Assembly (NCBI RefSeq): GCF_000341285.1
Contig: NW_005178430.1
Span: 1 to 64,000, forward strand
Length of the DNA stretch: 64,000 bases
Direction of reading: 5' to 3'
Source of the DNA: Galdieria sulphuraria
Lineage: Eukaryota; Rhodophyta; Bangiophyceae; Galdieriales; Galdieriaceae
Within the stretch, counting starts at the first letter, position 1; each line of letters opens with the position of its first letter. The notes beneath the pieces were generated by a model. It was not told the origin of the DNA. It searched no databases and worked only from the letters and a program-made list of their open reading frames with translations. This document shows positions 11,339-23,359 of the stretch, piece by piece. The position numbers and the translations under genes are program-made.

Positions 11339-12784
11339 CTGTTGACATGTTATAGTCAAGTCAAATCTGGCGTTTCTGATTAGTTAGTAACTCGCAATGA
11401 ATATGGATGAAAGGGAAAAAATAAAAAGAAGGGTCTTTGTGGTTGTCTGTATCCACGGGGATCTCTAGAGTTTGCTTCTTCGGTATACATGGTTCAAAAT
11501 AGTCCACAAATAGGGTCGAAGGCACAAATCATACAAACCACCATTAAAATTACGCAGTGATGGACCTAAGACTTTCGTATATTATCCTAGAAAATGAAAT
11601 GATTTTACAAAGAATGCAAAATGCCGTTTACACTCCAAAACATCTTGCATAGCTATAGATCATCTTTTCTAACTTAGAGCGGCACAGAAGACAAAAACCT
11701 AACATATAGAAGGTAACTCTGTGTACTGAAAGAAAAACTCAACTGAGAGTCTAACTGGTTAATAGCAAAATATCTTGGAAATATTAACCCAAAGGCTGAC
11801 TCTCCACAACCGCTTACAAGATAAGGCTTCTTACTGCTAATAAATACATAAAACTCATCTGAAGCAATATTCTGTACTAAAACTCAAAAACAACTTCAAC
11901 TCCTTCGTTCTACGCTCCTTCCTTGACAAAATAACTAGCAAATTTCCATACAAGACGAGAATTGAAACTGTACGATTTTTTGTATAGAGTATATAAACGT
12001 CAAAGAGATAAATAATGTTGAACGATCTCGAAAGACACTACAATCTGCCCGGAGTTCTGAGCTCAGGAGGACTTGATGGACTCCTACGACAGAAACAATA
12101 CCAGGACTTGAAAAAGGAAAAAGGGATAATTGAAATCCACTTGTCCAACTTCAAATATAACTTTGTTGAAAACTGAAAAGGCAAGAATTTCAGGAGCAAA
12201 CTTGAACCAGGCCCAAAGAGTTGAGAGCACTGGCTCTTCTCATCGACCATTGTCATTTTCAACCAGACTGATGGTGAAGGATCGACTGGGGATATAGTAG
12301 CTTGTATATCTGGTAGTTTTTATTGAAGAAAGTATTCTACTTAGAGACATATACAAAGTTACTGGGATAAGAAATGGTCTAGACATAATATTGCGAGATG
12401 AGAAAGATAGTCTTAGAAGAAAGTTTCTTTCAACTCGCTATCGACACCGTAGCCTTGGAACAGAGTTGAATCGGACCAAACTTACCTTTACAAGGTAGAT
12501 CTCAGACTTATTGGAACCTTATTTCGATACCAAACCAAAATCACGTTTTGCTACAACTACTTCTAGACTTGCTCTAAATAATCTCGGAAGACTGAATGGT
12601 GCAAAGTGGTCGTTTTCCAACTTCCAAGGGAGTGATTTTGTTAAGTTGGTGCTTGAGGACTGTAACCTTTCCTTCCATACAAATTAGGCTAGAGGAGCAA
12701 TCTTTGTGCAACTATGAATCGCAAAGAGAAGAAACGGTGTACCCAAGCGTAGAATTAAAAAGTATACGGAGGACAGGACTATAT
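11339..12784. other. No gene seen
   Basis: There are only short frames without conserved content and no splice-linked series that I can join. The sequence looks like eroded accessory DNA. Confidence 0.45.
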
Positions 12785-12839
12785 TAGAAAACTGACCAAG
12801 GAGTGTGAATGCTTTTGTCTATATGCAAATACACAAACT

Positions 12840-12897
12840 ACTTCCGATAAGGAGGATGGAGGCTCAAAAGTTACAAGGGTCTTAGTTCGAACTCTAC
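12840..12897 (+). repeat. Diverged dispersed repeat, copy 2
   Basis: This is the second copy of the block at 2523-2580, in the same orientation and with roughly three-quarters matching bases. It precedes the decayed RHS-like copy on this strand. Confidence 0.4.
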
Positions 12898-12899
12898 AT

Positions 12900-14820
12900 A
12901 AAGAACTTCTTGAGAGTAGTGACTGGTATAATACTAAAGGAGGTGACGTTCCAATTTTTTTTGGGTGTATTTCAAGTGTCTCCTTTCCTTTTTACTTTGC
13001 AAAGAGGAGATGAAATAGTTATGTTTTTCCAGAACTTGTGGAGTTACTCTTCTTTTCGTTAGTTGACGAAATTTGTTCAATATGTATCATCTTGAAGATA
13101 GCATGACCTTTTCAGGTTTAGTTATTGTCAAAACCCTGAAAATCTTACTTGGAAATGACCTTTTTGAGAAGTGGAATCTGATAGGAATTTTTGGAGCAAA
13201 AAGGTTACAATCATACATCCAAATAGATAGTTATTGATGGAAAGTAGACTGAAAAGTGTATTCAAGATATTGCAAGATTCCATCGGAGTATCTTGCACTA
13301 CACAAGTGGAAGATTCAAAAGTTTCCCTTTGAGACGTTGTTCTTTATAGATATCGATACTTTGGATAATATGCCGACCTTTGAGTCATCCAACAGTTTTC
13401 ATTTGGTCAATCTTCTCAATGAATGCCATATATGAGAATAGATAATGTCGCTTTTCGATTGCCACTCCGGTACACTGTGATATAGGCAATATTTTGATCG
13501 TCAAGAAGCACGGAAAGTTACGATCTCAAGCTTTGGCATTCACAAACTGGGTCTACACAAGTGGCAAAGATTGTGTAGAGTCATTGAATTTGAAGACCAT
13601 ACAAGTTGTGCAAAGATTTGCAGGATGAAGCGTAGATTACATATCAAGTCAAGGCACTTATAGAAACAGTGCTTGGAGCGGTTTCTTAAAAAGTGACACT
13701 TTCAAAGTTCTTTTCTCTGTTTGCCAGATTGAATTCATCTCGGTAGTTATCTTCAAACGAATGCAAACAGCCAAAAGTTGGAAAAAGCTGCTCAAGTAGC
13801 ACTGGTGGCTATTTTCTAATTCCAAGAAAGGAGTAGAGAAATCTTTTCATCCGTAAATAATATCTTCTTTAGTTTCAAAATTTTCAGTTATTTCCTGCCT
13901 TTACTGACTTGAAGATTTACAAAAGGTGGATTACAGATTGACCTCGGAGTCCTTTTTATATGATGCAGTCACTGAAATGGGACTATATCGATATCCTATT
14001 GACCAGAATACTTTTCAAGTCCTAATTCCAAAAGTATTTGTTGTAATCTTCAAGAACGACCCTTCCATATCTTCTTTGGAAAAGATACTTTTTGGATCAC
14101 TTGATGTAGAACCAGTAGATTGTTTCTTCTATTCAAAGTGTCGTGTATTTGAAGGAATTGTTGCTTTACGACTAGTTTTGATGTTGTCTTCAAAGAATCG
14201 AAATGAGTTGAGAGAATTGTTGTGTCAATTGTCTCCAATATGGAAACAAATGAAACTTCCAATCAGTACAATATCACCTATTCACTATATCAAGTCTGTT
14301 GTTAGTTCTAGAGAAACAAGAAGTGAATCGAACAAGAGTCGAAGAACTTTTGCCAATACTGAATGGAATAAGATTATTCGAGAGACACTTTATTTAGAGA
14401 CTATTTACATTCCTTTGGACGCTACTTCTCATAGTCCTGATATTATATTCAAATTACAATCTCCTGTGGAACCCAAAGTTCTTACTGTTGGAGTTGCATG
14501 TAAACGACGTTGGAAGTCGGAAGGAATTGGCTGGTCAGATATTATAGATGAAGCCAAGAAATTTTTAGATCCTGTTTATGATCAAGTCTTATCCAGTGCA
14601 ATGGATTCATTCTCATCATTGTATGCTGATTATAGTCGGTACAAAATTATCATTGAATGTTTCCAATGAATTGGGTAATCAGAGTCGTTGTTACTCCAGT
14701 GGAATGTTTATTAGAGGTGATTTGTTCAAAGCACCTGATAACTGTGAACTTGTTATTCTTTGTGAAAGAGATGTCCAATTGTTGATTGACAAAGATATAT
14801 CAATGACAGTTTTCAAATAG
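12900..14820 (+). pseudogene. Decayed RHS/Crinkler-like gene copy
   Basis: The clearest part is the open stretch 13926-14669, followed in another phase by sequence to 14820. It repeats the order of blocks in the left-edge gene. First comes RETLYLETIYIPLD, matching FETWLSNDGIFIP. Then SPDIIFKL matches GPDVLIRV, and LTVGVACKRRW matches YLIGIALKCYQ. An EAKKFLDPV helix matches ECAKFLHPV. The D and K positions of the nuclease-like core are kept. Upstream, from about 12.9 kb, only eroded sequence remains. The copy is broken, with at least a few interruptions in the readable part and many more upstream, and no SAM domain is seen after it. Treat it as a fossil. Confidence 0.55.
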
Positions 14821-16797
14821 AAAGGTAGTGGAATTGGAGTTGCCCGACATGAGAGTTGAAATACAAATTTAGCTCAAAACAACGAGATAGTTCAAGTAGA
14901 GTGTTCTGCGGAATTGTTGGAAATATTTTTTGGTACAACACACATCTTCAGTCATCTTCATATTGGGGTAGCTCTATTCCAAAGTCTCTTTGGTTTCTCT
15001 TTGACTACTCGATTGAATAGCAAGACTATTAAAGAAAATGTTGAGTCCACTGATCCCGCAATGAATCAACTGAATATTTTTGCCTTTTTTGAGTCCTCTC
15101 TATTTAGTAGTTTCAGAAACAATACTTATTCTCCATGGTGACAAACTGAATGAAATGAATTGCTTCGGCAAACGCTATGACGAACTTTCCGAAAGGTGCC
15201 CAAATCAACTTTTTTTTTGAGAAATAGGTGAACTTTTGAATACAGAGAAAGTGATTCTGTACGAAGCCTGCTGGAACTATCGTTTGAATGATGCTCTCTC
15301 GAGTAGCTTGAACTTTTGTATGTGTGAATCCCTTAAACCTTGGAGATATTGAAGAATATCGTAATCTTTTCATTTCTGATGGACAGATTATTATTTTCAC
15401 ATGATTTACAAGTTTGATTGGTAGAACTACTGAAAGACCAAGTACATTTTATTTTGATTTACACAAATGCCTCGGAAGAGAGAAGTATGAAACCGAGGAA
15501 TCATTACAGTGACTGCTAAGTACATGGATGCCTCGTGATCACAACACAAACTACACTTTCAAAACTTTCAGATTCGAAAACCTCGGTCAGTTATCGAATG
15601 GTTGAATGACTTGCTGCATATCGTATTTGAAAGGGACAAGAATAGAAAGCTTTGTAAGAGTGACTATCATTTCATGGAGTTGCTTCTAATCTTTGGGTTT
15701 TATACTGCATTGAAGGAAAGGAAAGACTAGTGTGTTTTGCTTATGTATTCAAGACGGATTGTTGCGACTGTATATATACTAAGAGTTCATATCGAATACC
15801 GTTTTTCTATGTGGTTACTGAACTCTTGTCTTATCGTTTTTAGATTATAAAAAGGATTCTTATTCGAACTTGTATTATGAATATCCTTCGCTTCGCTTAT
15901 GAACTCATTTTTATTCTTACTCCTCTCGGATTGTGTATTATATTATTCCAGGAATCTTTGAGTAAACAGAATAATATTTCCTATTCGGAGGTATCAACGA
16001 TATTTTATCATACACTAACATGGAGGGCTCTCTCCTTATATGGACAACATTGTGTGACACAAGTTGGGATTTCTAGTGACATATATTGTATTTTCATTCC
16101 AATTGTATCACACAAATGAGCAGTCAAATGGCGTTATAAAAAAAACTTTTCAAAGGAGTTGTTTGTTTTCAAAAGGAGTTTTGTGATGGTTATTTCAAGT
16201 GAAAATATGCAAATGGCCAATATCTCCTTTTCGTGACTTGAGATTCGTATGACAAGAGACTTTGATACTTTTGAATTTCATTGAGAACATTCCATTCAGT
16301 TCATGGAGACAATTCTGGTATGAGAATGGACAAAACAAGCTAAACATTCCAAGTATCTTTTGGAATGGATAGGAAGGCAAAAGATAAAAGAGGATAGAAA
16401 AACTCCAAACCAACAACAATAGCTTCTACAACATTGGACGGGAAGAGTTTTGAGAAAATATTGTGGTTGTACAAAGACCTCATGGATTGTTGTATATATT
16501 TGTTGCAAGTATTGAATGCGACATCTTTCCGCATTTAGACACCAACCTTGGAGATAAACCATCATCTATAAATATCATTTGAATATCAGATAAAGTTCTC
16601 GTCGCTCTTCAACACATGTGACTCTTTCGAGTGTTGTGGAGAGACTTTTGCAAAACTGTTGATTTGTTCCTCTTATGGTTTTGTTCTTGAACAAGCGATC
16701 AACTAACTCCCTCAGTACACTTATCAGATAGCTTTAGCAATTGAATTTCATAGTTTTGCAAGTCACTATCAATTTTGGTTTACAATCCTTGTTATTG
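14821..16797. other. Gene-poor stretch before the housekeeping block
   Basis: I see no supportable gene. An 80-codon hydrophobic frame at 15877-16119 and minus-strand frames at 15113-15400 and 16195-16565 show no domain or splice continuity. Confidence 0.45.
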
Positions 16798-18279
16798 ATG
16801 ATTATGGGTATGACGATGTACCTTCGAAACGTGTTGTATCACAACTCCATAGGAAAGGTACGTTCCTTTGACTCGCTTATAATGTTTGAACTTAACGAAA
16901 CGCCAAGTCTGGTATCTTTCATACTTGTAAAAAGTTTCTTCCATTTGGGGAAGGATCAGAATCCTTAAGAAAGGCACCCCCTGTTCCTACCTTGAAGTTT
17001 TTTCCAATATGGAATGGTTCTTCTTCTTGTAGAAATATGGCTACTTTTGAACGAAAGAAGCCCCATATCAATGTCGGTACTATAGGTCACGTCGATCACG
17101 GTAAAACGACTCTTACTGCGGCTATTACCAAAGTTTTGTCAGAGTCTGGAGCGGGAGGGAAGTTTATGGACTATGATCAGATTGATAAGGCACCGGAAGA
17201 GAAAGCGAGAGGAATTACCATTGCTTCTTCTGTTGTGGAATATGAAACTGCAAAGCGTCACTATGCACACGTGGATTGTCCTGGTCATGCGGACTATGTG
17301 AAGAATATGATCACCGGAGCAGCTATGATGGATGGCGCTATTCTTGTTGTCTCTGCAGCTGACGGTCCTATGCCACAAACTAGAGAACATATTTTATTGG
17401 CACGACAAGTAGGTGTTCCTCATATTGTAGTCTACTTGAACAAATGTGATTTGGTTTCCGACCCTGAATTGGTGGAATTGGTAGAAATGGAAGTGAGAGA
17501 GTTGCTAAGTTTTTATGATTTTAAAGGAGAGGAAGCCCCCATTATTAGGGGTTCTGCGTTGTTAGCTTTAAAAGGAGAAGACTCTGATAATCTAGGTGCC
17601 AAGTCCATTATCCAGTTGATGGATGCTGTGGATGAGACTATTCCTGAACCTGTTCGTGCACTAGACAAACCGTTCCTTTTAAGTATTGAAGAAACTTTTT
17701 CCATTCAAGGAAGAGGAACCGTAGTTACTGGAAGAGTTGAACAAGGTGTTATTAAAGTTGGAGATGAAGTGGAAATTGTTGGTCTTCGTAAGGAACCTAT
17801 GAAAACGACTGTGATTGGAGTGGAAACATTTAAAAAGTCTTTGGATCGTGGTCAAGCAGGTATCATGTTGTTAGTGATTGTCTTTTCATGAGTATTGATG
17901 AATATTAGGTGATAATGTTGGTTGTTTATTACGTGGAGTGAAGCGCGAAGATGTGAGACGAGGTCAAATCTTATGCAAACCAGGTTCCATCAAACCACAT
18001 AAAAAGTTTGAAGCCCAAATGTATGTTTTAAAGAAAGAAGAAGGAGGTCGCCATACCGCATTCTTTTCCAAGTATCGACCTCAATTCTTCTTTCGGACAG
18101 CTGATGTAACAGGTACAGTTACACTTCCTACTGGAGTGGAAATGGCTATGCCTGGAGATAATCTTACGAGTGTTACTGAGTTATTTGAGCCCGTAGCTAT
18201 GGAAGAAGGTCTTCGATTTGCTGTGAGAGAAGGAGGGAGAACAGTAGGAGCTGGAGTTGTATCCAAAGTTTTAGATTAG
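16798..18279 (+). CDS. TUFM: Elongation factor Tu, mitochondrial
   Basis: EF-Tu delivers aminoacyl-tRNA to the ribosome with GTP. Proposed exons are 16798-16857, 16908-17859 and 17909-18279, with introns of 50 and 49 nt and a total of 460 residues. The GTPase motifs are all present: GHVDHGKT, the RGITI switch, DCPGH, NKCD and the SAL-type G5 position. Domains 2 and 3 follow ([11 protein letters not shown]; the [15 protein letters not shown] region). The [20 protein letters not shown] switch region is of mitochondrial/alphaproteobacterial type. The first exon encodes a basic N-terminus ([16 protein letters not shown] after alternative upstream ATGs). It joins in frame to about 43 more residues before [10 protein letters not shown], which fits a mitochondrial presequence. 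Red algae keep the plastid tufA gene in the plastid genome, which agrees with this reading. Confidence 0.9.
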
Positions 18280-18345
18280 TTGAGAAATATTTTGCAAAAG
18301 TTACATCTAAATATGTACCAGTCGCCGGATTAGAATAGTTCTCAG

Positions 18346-18813
18346 TTACTGCGTTTCAAATAAAAAGGACTCTGCTAGTGACTTTTTCTCAAAAGGCACA
18401 ACTGAAATACAACTACTCTTTCTTTCACTCTCAGGAAAGGTTCTTCTCACATTTTTTTGAAGAGGCTGCACTATACTGGTTATTCTATCCTTTCGTCTCG
18501 TTTGACATCGTCCACAAGTAGCAACCAACCATAATCCTTTGTTTCTTTTCTTAGGATTCTTGTTCTTTCTTCTCTTCACTTTATACAATCGAACACAACT
18601 ATGGCATTTGGATAAAAGCAAGTGACAACACTTGGAGCAGTGAAAACGTTCCATCTTGGAACGACCCGTCACTTGAGAGATATCCAACAGTTGTTTGCTT
18701 TGATACATCAAAAAGTGAGCTACACTTGGTGAGTTGTTGGCTACTTTGAGTGAAGCTTCCAATAAATATTGATATTTCATTTCCAACATTTGTTTTTCTA
18801 TTTTGGTTTCCAT
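18346..18813 (-). CDS. RPP21: RNase P/MRP subunit, Rpr2/Rpp21 family
   Basis: Single-exon, 155 residues, starting at the ATG at 18813. The N-terminal half is helical (KIEKQMLEMKYQYLLEASLK) and followed by a HFLMYQSKQL helix, as in Rpp21. A zinc ribbon of two pairs of cysteines then appears, reading CSKCCHLLL with C-x2-C and later CGRCQTRRKDR. The gap between the pairs is basic (KVKRRKNKNPKKR), as expected for an RNA-binding subunit. The protein acts in nuclear RNase P, which trims the 5' ends of pre-tRNAs. The gene is head-to-head with FabI, with only 34 bp between start codons. Confidence 0.75.
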   Translation of the reverse strand: METKIEKQMLEMKYQYLLEASLKVANNSPSVAHFLMYQSKQLLDISQVTGRSKMERFHCSKCCHLLLSKCHSCVRLYKVKRRKNKNPKKRNKGLWLVATCGRCQTRRKDRITSIVQPLQKNVRRTFPESERKSSCISVVPFEKKSLAESFLFETQ

Positions 18814-18847
18814 CACAACTTGACATTCTCTATATAGGATTGGTGAA

Positions 18848-19895
18848 ATGATGACGACGATGTTGAGTTTTACAAGTCTCTCTCATCCTCGTTTACTCAA
18901 AAGTAAATACGCACCTAGCTCTGTTTTATTTCTGTACATACTAACTTGCCCGTAATTAGGGTCAACTCATTCAAGTTATCGTGTGTGGTTAGCTTCCAAA
19001 TCTGTGCGCAAGTCTTCTACACGAATGACGTTGGAATCTGCTCTTGAAACTAAACCTTTAGTAGATCTTCGCAATAAAAAAGCGTTGGTGACAGGTATAG
19101 CAAATAACAAGTCGATTGCTTATGGAATTGCCCAAGCACTTCGCGAAGCAGGTGCCGAGCTGGGTATTACTTATCTACCTGTGAACGATCGAGTACAAGA
19201 TAAAATCAAACAGCTAACAGAACCTTTGGAACCCAGTCTATTTATTCCTTGTGATGTTCAGAAACCTAACGATTTGGATCATCTCGTTTCTCAGATACAG
19301 AGCAACTGGAGTCAGTTGGATATTTTAGTTCATTGTTTGGCCTTTGCAAACAAAGAAGACTTGATTGGAGAGTTTAGTAAGACTTCAAAGTCAGGATTTG
19401 AGTTGGCTTTGAATGTGAGTGCCTATTCTTTGATTGAGTTGTGTGGGAAAACCAAACACCTTATGAAACCTGGTTCCAGTGTTCTTACGATGACCTATCT
19501 TGGAGGAGACAAGGTAACCGATGCACTTTCTATCGTGATTGAATATCGAATCACAAAAGGCATAGGTCGTTCCTAATTACAATGTGATGGGAGTAGCCAA
19601 AGCAGCTTTGGAAGCTTCGGTTCGATATTTGGCATCAGAAATGGGACCGGATGGAATTCGAGTCAATGCAATTAGTGCAGGACCGATAAGAACTCTGGCA
19701 TCTTCAGCTATTGGAGGAATCATGGATATGATCGATCATGTAGAAAAGAATGCTCCTTTAAGGAGAACGGTTACTCAAAGAGAAGTAGGAAATACGGCAG
19801 CTTTTCTTCTTTCTCATGCTTCATCTGGAATAACGGGACAAGTAGTTTATGTGGATGCTGGTTATCAAATTATGGGAGCTGCCATGAATCACTAA
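18848..19895 (+). CDS. FABI: Enoyl-[acyl-carrier-protein] reductase, plastid-targeted
   Basis: This enzyme carries out the last reduction of each type II fatty-acid synthesis cycle in the plastid, using NAD(P)H. Exons are 18848-18902, 18960-19513 and 19566-19895 (312 residues). Intron 1 contains a perfect TACTAAC branch site. Residues about 50-65 carry the FabI nucleotide-binding motif ([11 protein letters not shown]). The catalytic Tyr and Lys occur as Y-N-V-M-G-V-A-K (Y-x6-K), preceded by the conserved TMTYLGG strand. The C-terminus has the [14 protein letters not shown] block. The N-terminal 35 residues are rich in Ser, Thr and Arg and lack acidic residues, as expected for a plastid transit peptide. 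The 3' end overlaps the convergent BCCIP gene by 4 nt. Confidence 0.93.
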
Positions 19896-20726
19896 GTATT
19901 GGATATCTGTTCCTTGGTATACTTTTTGGCCTTTATCATTTGGTCTTTGGATAATATCATTGCCATTTTGTATTTGTCCAAAGACTCTTCTTCCCAGCTT
20001 CTTCTTTGTTCTTCCATTGGCCATACACACCAACCGCTTTGATGAAGAAAATAGCCCTCGTCTTCTGCTTTCATAAATAAAATATGTTCTATGGAAAGAT
20101 TGTCTCTAATAGAATCAACTTTTCTCTTTTTCTTCTTCTTAGGTTTCAAGGCATTGGTATCCAAATATATTTGAGTGATGTAAAGAAAATGGTCCAAATC
20201 AAACATTTCTCTACGTTCCTTGGTAGGTTCATCTTCTATAGCCCATTCCAGTTCATCCATCAACGCTTGTTGTAACCAAGGAGATAGTTGAGGAGGTAAA
20301 TTACTTACACGTTCAGATATCACAATACCCAACTTTTGTGGATTGCACAAACAACAATTCTCAAAAGTTTGCAATTGCTGATGACTTTCAAAGCGCTCAC
20401 GTAAGAAAGGAAACAGAGAAGACAATTCATTCCATACATATTGGGCATTGAGACAAGTTATAAACCCTAAACAATCACTCGAGTCTTCAAGACGAATTAC
20501 CGTTCCCTATCACAACCGTATAACCTTCTATAGTTCTCAGTATATAGATACTCATTACCACAGTATCTTGTTCTCCAATTACTTGTGCTAAAGCAGATGT
20601 ATCTACCAAGTTGTCTCTTCCAACCCAATCTCTTAGAAACCTTTGAATAGCAGCAACATCGTCCAATGTAGGATCAAAAAACTCAAATTCAGCTTGTACT
20701 TTTTCAAAACCTAAAAGATAACTCAT
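19892..20726 (-). CDS. BCCIP: BCCIP/Bcp1 family protein
   Basis: Bcp1/BCCIP proteins are nuclear chaperone-like factors; in yeast Bcp1 escorts ribosomal protein uL14 and supports nuclear export, and in animals BCCIP binds BRCA2 and p21. Exons are 20552-20726 and 19892-20484, with a 67-nt intron and 255 residues. The N-terminal [20 protein letters not shown] is the family signature (V-x-F-E-F-F-D-P). It is followed by the [18 protein letters not shown] region across the intron. A basic KPKKKKKRK loop and the C-terminal EEGYF/WPMEEQ-like end also fit. An alternative 34-nt intron was considered, but it breaks the conserved DCLGFIT block. The start codon lies 3 bp from that of the divergent LpxB gene. 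Confidence 0.8.
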
Positions 20727-20729
20727 TCA

Positions 20730-22116
20730 ATGAAAAGTTTTTACTCATATATGATATACTTTACTACTCTCTTCAGAACTGGATTCTTTCATCATACAAG
20801 AAAGACGGGGCCGATGAAGAATCTTTTTTTCCATATGAAATTTGCTTCACGTTTCTTCTTCACTTGTTATTATCATGTGTATGTGATTGCTGGAGAAAGT
20901 TCGGGAGATAAATTAGGATATCATCTCGTTCGTTCTTTACAAAGAATGGATAATAGTTTGGTGGTTCATGGAGTAGGTGGGCCTTTGTTGGAGAAGCAAG
21001 GTTTACAATCCCTTTTTCCATATGAAGAGTTGTCCGTAATGGGTTTGTCAAGTGTATTATGGCGTCTTCCACGTCTTTTGTATCGATTGAAACAAGTGGA
21101 ACGTGATATTCTGATGAAACAACCGGATGCTGTTATTGCTATCGATTCCAAAGGATTCTCTTCTCGCATATTTCAACGGATAAGTAAAGGTGATAAACGT
21201 TGGACTCCTTTACGTATTCAATATGTAGGTCCTTCAGTATGGGCTATCAAAGATGGATTGCGAGCTGCTCAACAGTTTGGAAAGTGGATTGATCACGTAT
21301 TATTGTTATTCCCTTTGGAAGCTGCTCTATGGAAACAAGCTCATGTTCCTTGTACAGTAGTCGGACCTGGCTTTTGTGAAAATTTGGAATGGTTTGATTC
21401 CAAAACAAAGTATCAACGAAAGGATTCAACAACCACAAGATTGGTTGCTCTATTGGGTAGTCGAATACAAGAAGTGAAAAAAGCTGCACCACTCGTCATG
21501 AAATGTATCCAGTTGTTGAGAGAAGAAGGATTCCATGATCTGCAAATAATCATACCTTATGTAGGTCATACACGGAGTTGGATAGAAAACCAGATTCCAT
21601 ATTATTCTGATGTAGAATGGGTCAATGGAGAAGATGAGAAAGCTTACTTGGAAGCACTTGTGACGAGTGACTTTGCTGTAGCTGTTTCAGGTACTTCAGT
21701 GATGGAATGTCATCTTTGTCAACTTCCTGTGATTGTCATTTATCCTTGTGATTCGTTGACTAGGTATATAATCAAGAGAAAAGTTAATGTTTCTTATGCT
21801 TCGATGGCCAATATCATGCTTGACCGAAATGTTGTTCCAGAGTTGTTATTGGAACAATGCAAAGTGGATCATCTATTGCCACTGATAAGGTAATATAAGA
21901 AATGACTTTGATAGGAATGAATGATATTGTAGGAATGGGTTGGTTGGAATGGAATGGAGAACTCAGCAGTTGTTAGCACTCAAACCTTGGATCCAATCAT
22001 TTCGAGACTTGGTGCATAGTCAAGGGAAACCAAGTGACAAGGCAGCCAAAACAATATTATCTTTATTCAAAGAGAAGAATCACCACAGGAATGGACCCAT
22101 CTCTCTCTCTCAATAG
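20730..22116 (+). CDS. lpxB: Lipid-A-disaccharide synthase (LpxB), organellar
   Basis: LpxB joins UDP-2,3-diacylglucosamine to lipid X to form the lipid A disaccharide; plants keep a mitochondrial version. Exons are 20730-21889 and 21933-22116 (intron 43 nt), up to 447 residues if the first ATG is used. The diagnostic AGESSGDKLG occurs early, followed by GVGGPLLEKQG, YVGPSVWAIKDG, a LLLFPLEAALW strand, the LLGSRIQEVKKAAPLV donor-site region and SGTSVMECHLCQLP. The first about 50 residues are basic and aromatic, fitting a targeting peptide; a later ATG at 20811-20813 is an alternative start. The stop overlaps the convergent light-harvesting gene by 7 nt. A second, clearly different LpxB lies at 39533-41112. 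Confidence 0.88.
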
Positions 22117-22971
22117 AGAATATTTCCCAATCCCTTATTCACCACGTCCAATATCGATTGTCCAGTGATAATTGAAGTAGCCACGATAAAAGTAACTCCT
22201 AAGAATCTCATGAAAAAACAAACGATAGTATTGTATCATATATATGATTACCTAACATAGCTAAACGTCCATTCCATAATTCCGCTTCTTTCGTTAATCC
22301 CAACTTGAATGGAGGCAATAGACCTGCTGGTTCTTCATCCTTTTCTCCTGGACGTAATAAAAGTCTAACCACAATACATAATACCTTATGGTCTATCTTA
22401 TGGAGAATTCCTTTCTCCTACCTATCTTGAAAAGAGAAAGGTGCAATAGCAGCTGCAATGGATACCAACAGCACATGAATATGAGCAACCAAAACAATAG
22501 CTCTCTCATTGGTAATTTTCTGATTGAACCCTGTCCCCATCTGGATATGAGAATAAAAAGTGTATGGAAGCAAGATATCAATACCTTCCATAACCAAAGT
22601 TCCCCATTGTTGCATATCCAATACTTGATCTGCGTTAGGAATCCACCCGTGTCCCTTGGCATATCCTGTCAATACGATGGCCAAAAGTCCAAACATAGCA
22701 TGGCGACCTATACATCATAAAAAAAAAGACCTCAACATCAACCACCCATATTCAATAGAATACAACCATTCCATCTCTCTGCCTTTGAAGTAACTCCCAA
22801 TCCTCTGGAAACAAAGTCTGGATATTCTGAAGCAAAGTCTTTCATAGCCTGTCTGAATATTCCCAACTGCTGCATTCGCCACTTGCCATATGTTCGACTG
22901 AATATTCGATAGGAAACAGCACTACCACAAAAAGCAGCTCGTGTACCAACACTCCTTGACTCATTGTTCAT
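22110..22971 (-). CDS. Light-harvesting-complex family protein, probably RedCAP-type
   Basis: This is a plastid thylakoid protein of the chlorophyll-binding superfamily. Exons are 22767-22971, 22422-22707, 22252-22364 and 22110-22198, with introns of 59, 57 and 53 nt and 230 residues. The first membrane helix has [15 protein letters not shown] and the last [14 protein letters not shown]; these E-x-x-N-G-R-x-A-M motifs carry the chlorophyll-ligating Glu and Asn. A middle hydrophobic segment ([17 protein letters not shown]) lies between. The spacing and divergent middle helix resemble red-lineage RedCAP proteins more than canonical Lhcr, but this was judged from memory. The N-terminus ([20 protein letters not shown]) fits a transit peptide. 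The first donor is GTTGTA rather than GTAAGT-like. Confidence 0.75.
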
Positions 22972-23359
22972 AAAATATAAATAGGAGGAAGTAGGCTATA
23001 CTTACAAGCCGTGAAGACTAGAACAACTCGTCAGAAAGGCCATGAAATATCAACCAAAATCCAACAACGAATGAAATCCGCGAGATTTATGAAGCAATTC
23101 TGAAGGGGTCCTCTCCATCTCACATTCTCTTCCACGTTATTTTCAATCTCAAAAGTACTCGATCAAACAAAATGATTGCTGAATATCATTTTAAAGAATT
23201 CTATCAATTATACTATAAAACTATAAAGTAAATCATTTTCCATATATATATATATCCATAAAATATTCTCCGAAAGAAGAAATCAACTATTCTTCAAATG
23301 AATGGATGATCCGAAATGGGCGGGATGATGATAAGAAGAAAGAATAACAACTTGTAGTG
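22972..23359. other. Divergent intergenic region
   Basis: No gene is seen. The stretch separates the light-harvesting gene (minus) from POLD3 (plus). An alternating TATATATATATAT tract near 23240-23255 could serve as a TATA-type element for the plus-strand gene. Confidence 0.4.

Noticed and set aside
15877-16119. 80-codon hydrophobic frame
   Set aside because: No homology-like motif, no splice partners, and it lies in decayed accessory sequence.
16992-17036. TTG at 16992 or the ATG at 17037 as the EF-Tu start
   Set aside because: Either would leave the protein with no import signal; a spliced upstream exon in the right phase gives a credible presequence.
20485-20518. A 34-nt intron for the BCCIP gene
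   Set aside because: It keeps the frame but keeps a non-conserved segment and gives an implausibly short intron; the 67-nt intron restores the conserved block.
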